The notes under the pieces: generated by a model
Databases searched by the model: none
Seen by the model: only the letters and a program-made list of their open reading frames with translations
Told to the model about the DNA's origin: nothing
Translations under genes and position numbers: made by a program
Assembly: GCA_905197115.1 (NCBI GenBank)
Contig: CAJJXN010000084.1
Coordinates: forward strand, 1-5,081
From: an uncultured Bacillota bacterium
GTDB taxonomy: Bacteria; Bacillota_I; Bacilli_A; RFN20; CAG-631
Reading direction: 5' to 3'
DNA length: 5,081 nt
Part shown: positions 1-5,081 of the stretch, piece after piece
How positions within the stretch are numbered: position 1 is the first letter of the stretch
Layout: each line of letters opens with the position of its first letter

Positions 1-290
1 GAGCGATTGCGATTCGCCATTATCAAGTTCAAGTTCGTTTTGATAAAGAAGGACTTCGATTGTTTAAAAAAAATTATATCAATCGTCCTATTCCTTTAAA
101 AATAGAAAACGATATTTATTTTTTTGAAGGAACATATCGTAATCTTTTTATTTATTTTGCACAATTTGGCTGTCATTGTGAAGTGCTTTTTCCTTACGAT
201 TTTATGATGGCGCTTAAAAAATGGTATACAAATGCCGCTAAAAAATATGAACAAATTGCAAAAATACAAAAAGAGAGCGAAAATCACTGA
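1..290 (+). CDS. WYL-domain transcriptional regulator, C-terminal part (5' partial)
   Basis: This is the last 95 residues of a gene that enters from the left edge; the reading frame starts at base 3 and ends at TGA 288-290. The visible part resembles the C-terminal extension of WYL regulators (YafY-like). A beta-rich stretch (HYQVQVRFDKEGLRLF) is followed by a strand-turn segment. Then comes the helix 'FIYFAQFG', the strand 'CEVLFP' and a final amphipathic helix ending near 'AAKKYEQI'. In the family this region follows an N-terminal winged helix and the ligand-sensing WYL fold, neither of which is in the window. Such proteins usually repress or activate a nearby operon, or control DNA-damage or defence genes; the target here cannot be told. 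Codon 60-62 (TTG) is an internal leucine, not a start. No clear terminator separates it from the pheS promoter only 8 nt downstream. The family call rests on overall pattern, not on a diagnostic motif. Confidence 0.72.
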   Translation, partial: AIAIRHYQVQVRFDKEGLRLFKKNYINRPIPLKIENDIYFFEGTYRNLFIYFAQFGCHCEVLFPYDFMMALKKWYTNAAKKYEQIAKIQKESENH

Positions 291-298
291 AACATTTC

Positions 299-326
299 TT
301 GCTAATTGTAAAAAATTTGCTATAAT
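299..326 (+). promoter_or_regulatory. Extended -10 promoter for the pheST T-box transcript
   Basis: A perfect TATAAT (321-326) is preceded directly by TGC (318-320), which gives an extended -10. A weaker -35, TTGCTA, lies at 299-304 with a 16-bp spacer. Transcription should begin near 332-334, just where the base of T-box Stem I begins, so the promoter and riboswitch boundaries agree. An inverted repeat GCTAT/ATAGC (319-323 and 331-335) overlaps the -10 and may be chance. Confidence 0.75.
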
Positions 327-332
327 AAAAAT

Positions 333-517
333 AGCTATGATTATGGACATAGTTAATTTTTGTTATCATAGAGAAAAGGATCAAGGCTGAAAGTCCTTAT
401 AACCGAATTAATGAATTCACCATAGGAGCAACTTATTAATACTTAAAGGGCATACACAATGTATGAACTAAGGTGGTACCGCGCGCCATGCGTCCTTAGA
501 AATAAGGGCGCTTTTTT
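333..517 (+). promoter_or_regulatory. T-box riboswitch leader, tRNA-Phe specific (specifier UUC)
   Basis: This 5' leader senses charging of tRNA-Phe and controls transcription of pheST. Visible parts, in order: Stem I base GCT/AGC (334-336 with 427-429); a likely kink-turn (ATGA 337-340 facing GGAG 425-428); helix TATGG/CCATA (342-346 with 420-424); the specifier loop holding GAA-TTC-A with TTC at 416-418; helix TTAATT/AATTAA (353-358 with 406-411); helix GTTAT/ATAAC (362-366 with 399-403); the AGAGA bulge at 370-374; and helix AAGGA/TCCTT (376-380 with 394-398), closed by a distal loop with the family's GCTGAAAG. Stem III is CATAC/GTATG (451-455 with 461-465). The T-box sequence AAGGTGGTACCGCG is at 470-483. 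The antiterminator pairs CTAAGG (468-473) with CCTTAG (494-499), leaving bulge TGGTACC (474-480) to bind the tRNA acceptor end. U477 fits the A73 discriminator of tRNA-Phe. Only 21 nt separate Stem I and Stem III, so Stem II and the IIA/B pseudoknot are absent. Pairings were found by eye. Confidence 0.95.
490..517 (+). terminator. T-box attenuator (intrinsic terminator)
   Basis: A 9-bp stem, GCGTCCTTA (490-498) with TAAGGGCGC (503-511), contains one G-U pair, is closed by a GAAA tetraloop (499-502) and is followed by six T (512-517). Its 5' arm contains the bases (490-498) that the antiterminator needs, so the two structures exclude each other. This is the standard transcription-attenuation design for T-boxes: charged tRNA permits termination and uncharged tRNA prevents it. 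Confidence 0.95.
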
Positions 518-536
518 ATTTTAAAGGAGAATCCAT

Positions 537-1571
537 ATGTTAGAAAAACTAGAGCAATTAAAAAAGCAAGTTCATGAAAAAATCCAAAATTTACAAGGAA
601 TAAAACAACTTTTGGACTTAAAAGTAGAAGTTTTATCTAAAAAGGGAACGTTTTCTTCTTTTATGGAAGAGTTAAAAAAAGTTCCAAATGAGCAAAAGCC
701 AACTTTAGGTCAAAAAATTAATGAAGCCAAAATGTATATTACTTCTTTAATCGAAGAAAAGAAAAATTTATTAGAACAAGAAGAGTTAAAAGCCAAATTA
801 GAAGCAGAGAAAATAGATGTAACGCTTCCTGGCTATCAATACAAAACAGGTAGTAAACATCCTATGAATATCGTTATTGATGAAATCATTAATATCTTTT
901 TACCTTTAGGTTATCATGTAGAAGAAGGTCCTGAACTTGAAAAAGATTATTATAATTTTGAAATGTTAAATATTCCAAAAAATCATCCTGCAAGGGGAAT
1001 GCAAGATACTTTTTATATTACGGAAAATGAAATTTTAAGAACGCACACTTCTCCCGTTCAAGCAAGAACCATGGAAAAAAACAAGGAAAAGACGCCAATA
1101 AAGATTTTGTGTCCTGGAAAGGTTTATCGTCGTGACGATGATGATGCCACTCATTCACATCAATTCATGCAACTTGAAGCCTTAGGGATTGATAAAAATA
1201 TTACAATGGCCAATTTAAAAGCAACGCTTGATTTAGTTGCTAAAAAACTATTTGGAGAAAAAAGAGAAATTCGTTTGCGTTCATCTTATTTCCCATTTAC
1301 TGAACCAAGTGTAGAAGTCGATGTAAGTTGTAGTTGTAATAAAAAAGGTTGTCCAGTATGTAAAGGAACAGGCTGGATTGAAATATTAGGTGCAGGAATG
1401 GTTCACCCAAATGTTTTAAAAATGGGTGGTTATGATCCAGATGTTTATCAAGGATTTGCAATTGGTTTTGGAATTGATCGTATCACAATGCTTAAATATG
1501 GATTTGATGATATTCGTCATTTATATAATAATGATTTGCGTGTTATTACGCAATTTAATAAAGAAAGATAG
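537..1571 (+). CDS. pheS: Phenylalanyl-tRNA synthetase alpha subunit
   Basis: This is the catalytic subunit of the cytoplasmic alpha2-beta2 enzyme that joins L-phenylalanine to tRNA-Phe using ATP. The 344-residue length is normal for the bacterial family. Residues 1-95 form the tRNA-contacting coiled-coil arm (charged helices, with KKGTFSSFMEELK at about 35-47). The class II catalytic core follows: motif 1 region from HPMN (108-111) to HPARG (150-154); substrate loop RTHTSPVQ (168-175); motif 2 from GKVYRRD to QFMQLE (194-214); FTEPSVEVDV (254-263); and motif 3 GFGIDR (310-315). Ala308 in GFAIG matches the alanine (E. coli Ala294) that limits the size of the amino-acid pocket. Cys265, Cys267, Cys272 and Cys275 form a CxC...CxxC knuckle, as in other Bacillota PheS proteins, which may bind zinc. 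The ATG at 537 follows AAAGGAGA (523-530) with a 6-nt spacer and begins the family's usual N-terminus. The T-box upstream regulates it; pheT follows after 11 nt. Confidence 0.98.
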   Translation: MLEKLEQLKKQVHEKIQNLQGIKQLLDLKVEVLSKKGTFSSFMEELKKVPNEQKPTLGQKINEAKMYITSLIEEKKNLLEQEELKAKLEAEKIDVTLPGYQYKTGSKHPMNIVIDEIINIFLPLGYHVEEGPELEKDYYNFEMLNIPKNHPARGMQDTFYITENEILRTHTSPVQARTMEKNKEKTPIKILCPGKVYRRDDDDATHSHQFMQLEALGIDKNITMANLKATLDLVAKKLFGEKREIRLRSSYFPFTEPSVEVDVSCSCNKKGCPVCKGTGWIEILGAGMVHPNVLKMGGYDPDVYQGFAIGFGIDRITMLKYGFDDIRHLYNNDLRVITQFNKER

Positions 1572-1582
1572 AGGTGGGATAA

Positions 1583-3985
1583 ATGAAATTTAGTTTAAAT
1601 TTAGCTAAGCAATATATTGATTTAGAAAACATAACATTAGATGAACTTTGTCAAAAGTTATCTTTAGCCGGATTTGAAGTAGAAGAAGTTCTTCCTATGG
1701 CACAAGCCTCTCATTTAGTTATTGGTCAAGTAATGAGTTGTGAAAATCATCCAAATAGTGATCATTTGCACATTTGTAAAGTAAATATTGGTCATGAAAT
1801 ATTACAAATTGTTTGTGGAGCGCCAAATGTAGCAGTGAACCAAAAAGTAATTGTAGCTTTAGTAGGAGCTCATTTGCCTGCAAAAGATTTAATTATCAAA
1901 GATGGCGTAATTCGAGATGTTCCATCTCATGGAATGTTATGCTCTTTATTAGAATTAGGAGTAGATGAATCACTTTTAAGTGAACAACAAAAAAATGGAA
2001 TTGAAATATTAGATGAAAATGCCCAAGTTGGTAATGAAAAAGTATTAGAATATTTAGGTCTAGATGATGTAATGATTGACATAAATGTTACCCCAAATCG
2101 TTGTGATGTTTTAGCTCTCAATTCTTTATTTATTGAAATGGGTGCAATTTTAAATAAAAAAGTGACACTTCCAGTGATTAAAGATGATTTTGTAGGTGAA
2201 AATCCTTTTACATGTAATAGCTTAGCGCCAAAATGTAACTATTTTAGCATTCGCAGTATTCAAGGAGTTAAAATTCAACATTCACCAAAATGGATGCAAG
2301 AAATTCTTCAAAAACACGATATTAAATCTATTAATAATGTCGTAGATATTGGAAATTATGTAACTTTAATGACAGGACAACCTTTACATATGTATGACGC
2401 CGATCAATTATTATCTAAAGACTTTGTAGTAAAAGATCATTATGAGGAATCTATTTTAGCTTTAGACAATAAGGAATATGAAATTCATGAAGATGATATT
2501 ATTGTAACCAATAAAAATAAAGGGGTTTGTATTGCAGGTGTCATGGGAGATGCTTCAACCATGATTACTGAAAACACAAGAAATATTGCATTAGAGGCGG
2601 CTTTATTTGATGGTTTTCAAATATTGAATTCATGTAAACGTTATAATTTAATGACAACTGCTGCCACTAATTTTTCAAAAAAAGTTGTAGATGAATACAA
2701 AATGGCACAGGCAAGTGCTTTAGCTGCTAATTTATTAGTGGAATATGCTTCGGCTCAGTTTGTATCAAAAATAAATGAGTACAAATTCGAAGAAAAGCAA
2801 AAGAAAGTAATTGAAATAACCCTTGGTTATATTAATCAATATTTAGACACAAATTACACTAACCAACAAGTGGAAGAAGTCTTTCAACGTTTACAATTTC
2901 AATATGAATTAAAAGAAGAAGTTTACTTTGTAACGATTCCAACTTATCGCAATGATATGGAACAAAAACAAGATTTAGTAGAAGAAATTGTGCGCATTAT
3001 TGGATTTGAAACAGTTCCTTTTAAAATGCCTGTTTTTGAAACCAAAGAAGTAGGTTTGACAGATACTCAAATTAAAAGAAATATCATTAAAAATTATTTA
3101 TTAGATAATGGATTAAGTGAAACGTTATCTTATACTTTAATTTCTAAATCCAATGCTCTATACTATGATATTTTTGATAAAGAAGAATCTGTCGTATTGC
3201 CACATCCTTTAACAGTTGAAAAAGAATATTTACGTAAAAATTTAGTTTCAAGCATGCTTCAAACGATTTCTTATAATCAATCTCGTAAGATTGAAGAAGT
3301 AGCAATTTTTGAATTATCCAATGTGTATTCAAAGCAATCACAAAAAGAAAAATTAGGTATTGCCATTTCAAATGGTTTAAATCATACGCTTCATTTAAAA
3401 GATCGTGAAGTCAATTTTTATATGATGAAAGGACTTGTAGAAGGTTTACTTGCCCTATTTGGTATTGAAGCAAGTCGTTATGCATTTGAAGAATTACCTA
3501 AATATCTTCCAAATCAAAATGTTTTCCATCCAGGAAAATCTGCAGTATTAAAAATTAATGGACAAATTATGGGATATTTAGGAGAAATTCATCCAATAAC
3601 GCTTAAAAAAGAAAATATTTCGAAAACAATCTACTTTGAATTAGATTTAACAAAATTTATGCAATTAAAAACAAGTAAGTTAAAATATACATCTGTTTCA
3701 AAGTTTCCTCCAATCCATCGTGACATTGCCTTAGTCGTAAAAAAAGATTTGCCGGTTATCCAAATTCTTAAAACGATTAAGAAAGCAGGAGGAAGTTTAT
3801 TACAAACAGTAGATGTATTCGACGTTTATATGGGAGAAAATATTCAAGAAGGATATAAGTCAATTGCACTTAGTATGTCTTTTGTCGATACGACGAAAAC
3901 ATTACAAGAAAATGATATCAATGAAGTATTTAATAAAATCTATCAAGCATGTCAAAAAGATTGTGGAGCAGAAATTCGAAAGTAA
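1583..3985 (+). CDS. pheT: Phenylalanyl-tRNA synthetase beta subunit
   Basis: This is the non-catalytic partner of PheS; it binds tRNA-Phe and in most bacteria removes tyrosine wrongly attached to it. The 800 residues are typical. Domains in order: N-terminal B1 segment; EMAP/OB-like tRNA-binding fold (about 45-150, with HPNSDHLHICKV at 56-67 region); B3/B4 editing domain (about 210-385); B5 domain (about 400-475, with likely Mg-binding Asp458, Asp464, Glu467 and Glu468); the catalytic-like B6/B7 region (about 480-690); and the C-terminal ferredoxin-fold anticodon-binding domain (about 700-800, SKFPPIHRDIALVV to FDVYMG). Compared with the E. coli protein from memory, editing-pocket residues His269, Gly322, Glu338, Thr358 and Ala360 are kept. 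The following signature, usually SxRFEKGVDP, has become ATNFSKKVVD (361-370), and GG after GVM is GD (Asp323). The start at 1583 follows GAGGTGG (1571-1577), which overlaps the last base of the pheS stop. Co-transcription and T-box control with pheS are expected. Confidence 0.98.
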   Translation: MKFSLNLAKQYIDLENITLDELCQKLSLAGFEVEEVLPMAQASHLVIGQVMSCENHPNSDHLHICKVNIGHEILQIVCGAPNVAVNQKVIVALVGAHLPAKDLIIKDGVIRDVPSHGMLCSLLELGVDESLLSEQQKNGIEILDENAQVGNEKVLEYLGLDDVMIDINVTPNRCDVLALNSLFIEMGAILNKKVTLPVIKDDFVGENPFTCNSLAPKCNYFSIRSIQGVKIQHSPKWMQEILQKHDIKSINNVVDIGNYVTLMTGQPLHMYDADQLLSKDFVVKDHYEESILALDNKEYEIHEDDIIVTNKNKGVCIAGVMGDASTMITENTRNIALEAALFDGFQILNSCKRYNLMTTAATNFSKKVVDEYKMAQASALAANLLVEYASAQFVSKINEYKFEEKQKKVIEITLGYINQYLDTNYTNQQVEEVFQRLQFQYELKEEVYFVTIPTYRNDMEQKQDLVEEIVRIIGFETVPFKMPVFETKEVGLTDTQIKRNIIKNYLLDNGLSETLSYTLISKSNALYYDIFDKEESVVLPHPLTVEKEYLRKNLVSSMLQTISYNQSRKIEEVAIFELSNVYSKQSQKEKLGIAISNGLNHTLHLKDREVNFYMMKGLVEGLLALFGIEASRYAFEELPKYLPNQNVFHPGKSAVLKINGQIMGYLGEIHPITLKKENISKTIYFELDLTKFMQLKTSKLKYTSVSKFPPIHRDIALVVKKDLPVIQILKTIKKAGGSLLQTVDVFDVYMGENIQEGYKSIALSMSFVDTTKTLQENDINEVFNKIYQACQKDCGAEIRK

Positions 3986-3995
3986 ACGATTTTAG

Positions 3996-4024
3996 TTGAC
4001 AGTTTAGTAATTTATAAGTATAAT
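3996..4024 (+). promoter_or_regulatory. Perfect consensus promoter for rpmF
   Basis: TTGACA (3996-4001) and TATAAT (4019-4024) are separated by the ideal 17 bp, giving a complete match to the housekeeping sigma-70/SigA consensus. The expected start near 4031 leaves a leader of about 30 nt. The -35 begins only 10 nt after the pheT stop, and no terminator hairpin fits between them, so read-through from pheST is possible as well. Confidence 0.88.
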
Positions 4025-4059
4025 TTATATGTTAATTTGTTTACCCAGGAGGTGTAATT

Positions 4060-4236
4060 ATGGCAGTACCAAAGAGAAGAACATCGAAAACAGTGAAAGC
4101 AAAACGTAGAACCCATGATGCTCTAAAACCTGTTAACTTAAGTGTTTGTCCAAATTGTGGAGCAAAAATATTACCACATCATATGTGTAAAGAATGTGGA
4201 CAATATGATGGAAAACAAATCGTAGCAAAAGACTAA
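4060..4236 (+). CDS. rpmF: 50S ribosomal protein L32 (bL32), zinc-ribbon form
   Basis: This gene encodes a 58-residue structural protein of the large ribosomal subunit, within the usual size for the family. The N-terminus MAVPKRRTSK is the hallmark of bL32 and is followed by a basic stretch that threads into 23S rRNA (KTVKAKRRTHDAL). The C-terminal half holds two CxxC pairs, CPNC (30-33) and CKEC (43-46), which form the zinc ribbon; it is therefore the zinc-dependent form rather than the cysteine-free paralogue some bacteria use under zinc limitation. The ATG at 4060 follows a near-ideal AGGAGGTG (4047-4054) with a 5-nt spacer. In many Bacillota rpmF sits directly after a YceD/DUF177 gene; here pheT takes that place. 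It has its own consensus promoter and its own terminator, so it can act as a single-gene unit. It was too short for simple ORF length filters but is unmistakable. Confidence 0.98.
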   Translation: MAVPKRRTSKTVKAKRRTHDALKPVNLSVCPNCGAKILPHHMCKECGQYDGKQIVAKD

Positions 4237-4246
4237 AATAATGCTT

Positions 4247-4277
4247 AAAAAGATTGAAGAAAATTCAGTCTTTTTTT
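4247..4277 (+). terminator. Intrinsic terminator after rpmF
   Basis: AAGATTGAA (4250-4258) pairs with TTCAGTCTT (4264-4272), with one U-G pair, around the 5-nt loop GAAAA. A run of seven T (4271-4277) follows, and extra A-T pairs can extend the base outwards to 4247. The stem is AT-rich, but the form and its position 10 nt after the rpmF stop suit a terminator. It closes the rpmF unit before the next promoter. Confidence 0.82.
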
Positions 4278-4278
4278 G

Positions 4279-4307
4279 TTTAATTTAAGATACTTTCGTG
4301 GTATGAT
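4279..4307 (+). promoter_or_regulatory. Extended -10 promoter for the XRE-family gene
   Basis: TATGAT (4302-4307) is preceded by TGG (4299-4301), an extended -10. A poor -35, TTTAAT (4279-4284), lies at a 17-bp spacing, so the TG element probably carries most of the recognition. The predicted transcript start is about 4313-4315, which places the ribosome binding site AGGAG (4315-4319) almost at the very 5' end of the message. Confidence 0.6.
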
Positions 4308-4327
4308 ATTAGAGAGGAGTTGATCGT

Positions 4328-5081
4328 ATGGATTGTTCAAAAATGAATGAATACATCATTCACTTATTAGAAGAAAAAAAATTGACGTTGACCTCTTTAG
4401 CGAAATCGTTAAAAATGAATGTTGATGAATTAGCGGATGCTTTATCGAGTAATATAAACATTGAGTTGTATGATAAAATTGCGGAAGTTTTAAACGTAAG
4501 TATTGATACCATTATATTATGTAAGAAAAAAGGAAATAAAAAATTTATTGCAAAATTTGAAACCGCAATTAAAAATGGTCCAAGTGCGATTGCTTCTTTA
4601 AAAAATCAAGGAACAAATTTATTTGAACCAGATAGTTATGGAACTTATTTAATTGAATATGCCATGGATGCGAATGCCCTTAATTCTTTTTCTTATATTT
4701 TAGAAAATAATGGATTTCATTTGGCAGATGATAATTATTTAAAAAAGCACCCTCTTTTATCTACAAGTGACAAAGAATTATATTTTCGCGTTTTAATTTA
4801 CATATTAAAATATCAATTGTCTAAACATTATTACTTAGTTTCTAAATTTGGGGTTTTAAATCATGGTTTATTTAGAGGCTTCAGTGATGAATATCGTTAT
4901 ATTTTCTTATACTATTTAAATAAAAACAAAATGGATAATGTACTCGATTTAGTTTTTTCTAAAAAGTATTATAAAATGAAATTATTTAAAATTGAAGATG
5001 ACATTTTATCTTATTCTACATTAGCTGATTTTGTAATTGAATATCGATTGAATTATTTGGCTTCTTATTTAGGAAGAAACA
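4328..5081 (+). CDS. XRE-type helix-turn-helix protein with ankyrin-like region (3' partial)
   Basis: The frame stays open for 251 codons to the right edge, so the C-terminus is missing. Residues about 6-65 resemble an XRE/Cro-type DNA-binding domain: a first helix (NEYIIHLLEEKK), LTSLAKSLKM as helix 2, NVDELADAL in the recognition-helix position, and the closing IAEVLNVSIDTII, which is characteristic of this family. Residues about 80-137 follow the spacing of ankyrin repeats: AIKNG, then SLKNQGTNLF, YGTYLIEYAMDANAL, and FSYILENNGFHLADDN. The stretch from about 145 to 251 is rich in Tyr, Phe and Lys, looks helical, and I do not recognise it. No signal peptide or membrane segment is evident, so it is probably a cytoplasmic DNA-binding or regulatory protein. 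Its target is unknown. The ATG at 4328 follows AGGAG (4315-4319) with an 8-nt spacer. It is separated from rpmF by a terminator and has its own promoter. The HTH call is fairly safe, while the ankyrin-like call is a weaker inference. Confidence 0.8.
   Translation, partial: MDCSKMNEYIIHLLEEKKLTLTSLAKSLKMNVDELADALSSNINIELYDKIAEVLNVSIDTIILCKKKGNKKFIAKFETAIKNGPSAIASLKNQGTNLFEPDSYGTYLIEYAMDANALNSFSYILENNGFHLADDNYLKKHPLLSTSDKELYFRVLIYILKYQLSKHYYLVSKFGVLNHGLFRGFSDEYRYIFLYYLNKNKMDNVLDLVFSKKYYKMKLFKIEDDILSYSTLADFVIEYRLNYLASYLGRN

Noticed and set aside
288..290. Possible use of UGA as tryptophan, as in Mycoplasma
   Set aside because: UGA falls exactly where the WYL C-terminus should end, just before the next promoter. 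Tryptophans seen elsewhere use TGG, and the long genes contain no in-frame TGA, so the standard code is simpler.
319..335. GCTAT/ATAGC hairpin as a terminator for the WYL gene
   Set aside because: It is a short 5-bp stem with no following T-run, and it overlaps a perfect TATAAT, so a promoter explains the sequence better.
96..350. Minus-strand open frame of 84 codons opposite the WYL gene
   Set aside because: It lies antisense to the WYL gene end and runs into the pheST promoter. It is low in complexity (Ile, Phe, Lys) and has no family pattern, so it is an AT-rich shadow.
337..390. 17-codon reading frame inside the T-box leader, as a possible leader peptide
   Set aside because: It starts within a few bases of the predicted transcript start with no room for a ribosome binding site. 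It has only one Phe codon, and its bases are fully explained by Stem I of the T-box.
1927..2121. Minus-strand open frame of 64 codons within pheT
   Set aside because: It is antisense to a well-conserved part of pheT, with no start signals and no recognisable protein.
3144..3371. Minus-strand open frame of 75 codons within pheT
   Set aside because: It is a shadow of the B6/B7 coding region; the hydrophobic start reflects antisense AT-rich codons rather than a real membrane protein.
3813..3995. Plus-strand open frame of 60 codons overlapping the pheT 3' end
   Set aside because: It is out of frame within the anticodon-binding domain of PheT, with no good ribosome binding site, and it runs up to the rpmF promoter.
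1..5081. CRISPR arrays, insertion sequences, tRNA or rRNA genes, and a novel multi-gene system
   Set aside because: No regular direct repeats, transposase motifs, terminal inverted repeats or cloverleaf sequences were seen. The gene content is mainly housekeeping, and one incomplete unknown gene at the right edge is not enough to claim a new system.

Overview
This window is a compact, AT-rich bacterial chromosome segment (roughly 30% G+C by eye) with every supported gene on the plus strand. The T-box leader, the gene families and the strong AGGAGG-type ribosome binding sites point to a low-GC Bacillota, possibly Erysipelotrichia or a relative of the Mollicutes. The standard code fits: UGA closes the first gene and no in-frame UGA occurs in pheS, pheT, rpmF or the last reading frame. 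The exact taxon cannot be named from this sequence alone.

Layout from left to right: (1) positions 1-290 hold the C-terminal end of a WYL-family transcriptional regulator. (2) Positions 299-326 hold an extended -10 promoter, followed by a phenylalanine-type T-box riboswitch (about 333-517) that ends in an intrinsic terminator. (3) pheS (537-1571) and pheT (1583-3985) encode the alpha and beta subunits of phenylalanyl-tRNA synthetase and are 11 nt apart. (4) A perfect consensus promoter drives rpmF (4060-4236), which encodes a zinc-ribbon ribosomal protein L32 and is followed by an intrinsic terminator. (5) Another extended -10 promoter leads into a gene that runs off the right edge (4328-5081). 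It encodes an XRE-type helix-turn-helix protein with an ankyrin-like middle part and an unrecognised C-terminal part.

How the parts work together: uncharged tRNA-Phe should be read by the T-box (specifier UUC, acceptor-end bulge UGGU) and allow transcription into pheST, so enzyme supply follows tRNA charging. No terminator is visible between pheT and rpmF. Starvation-induced read-through could therefore reach the L32 gene, although rpmF has its own strong promoter.

This is mostly ordinary housekeeping territory and I see no convincing new multi-gene system. The points most worth a second look are the minimal T-box lacking room for Stem II, the eroded signature around the PheT editing site, and the uncharacterised XRE/ankyrin-like protein with a very short leader.
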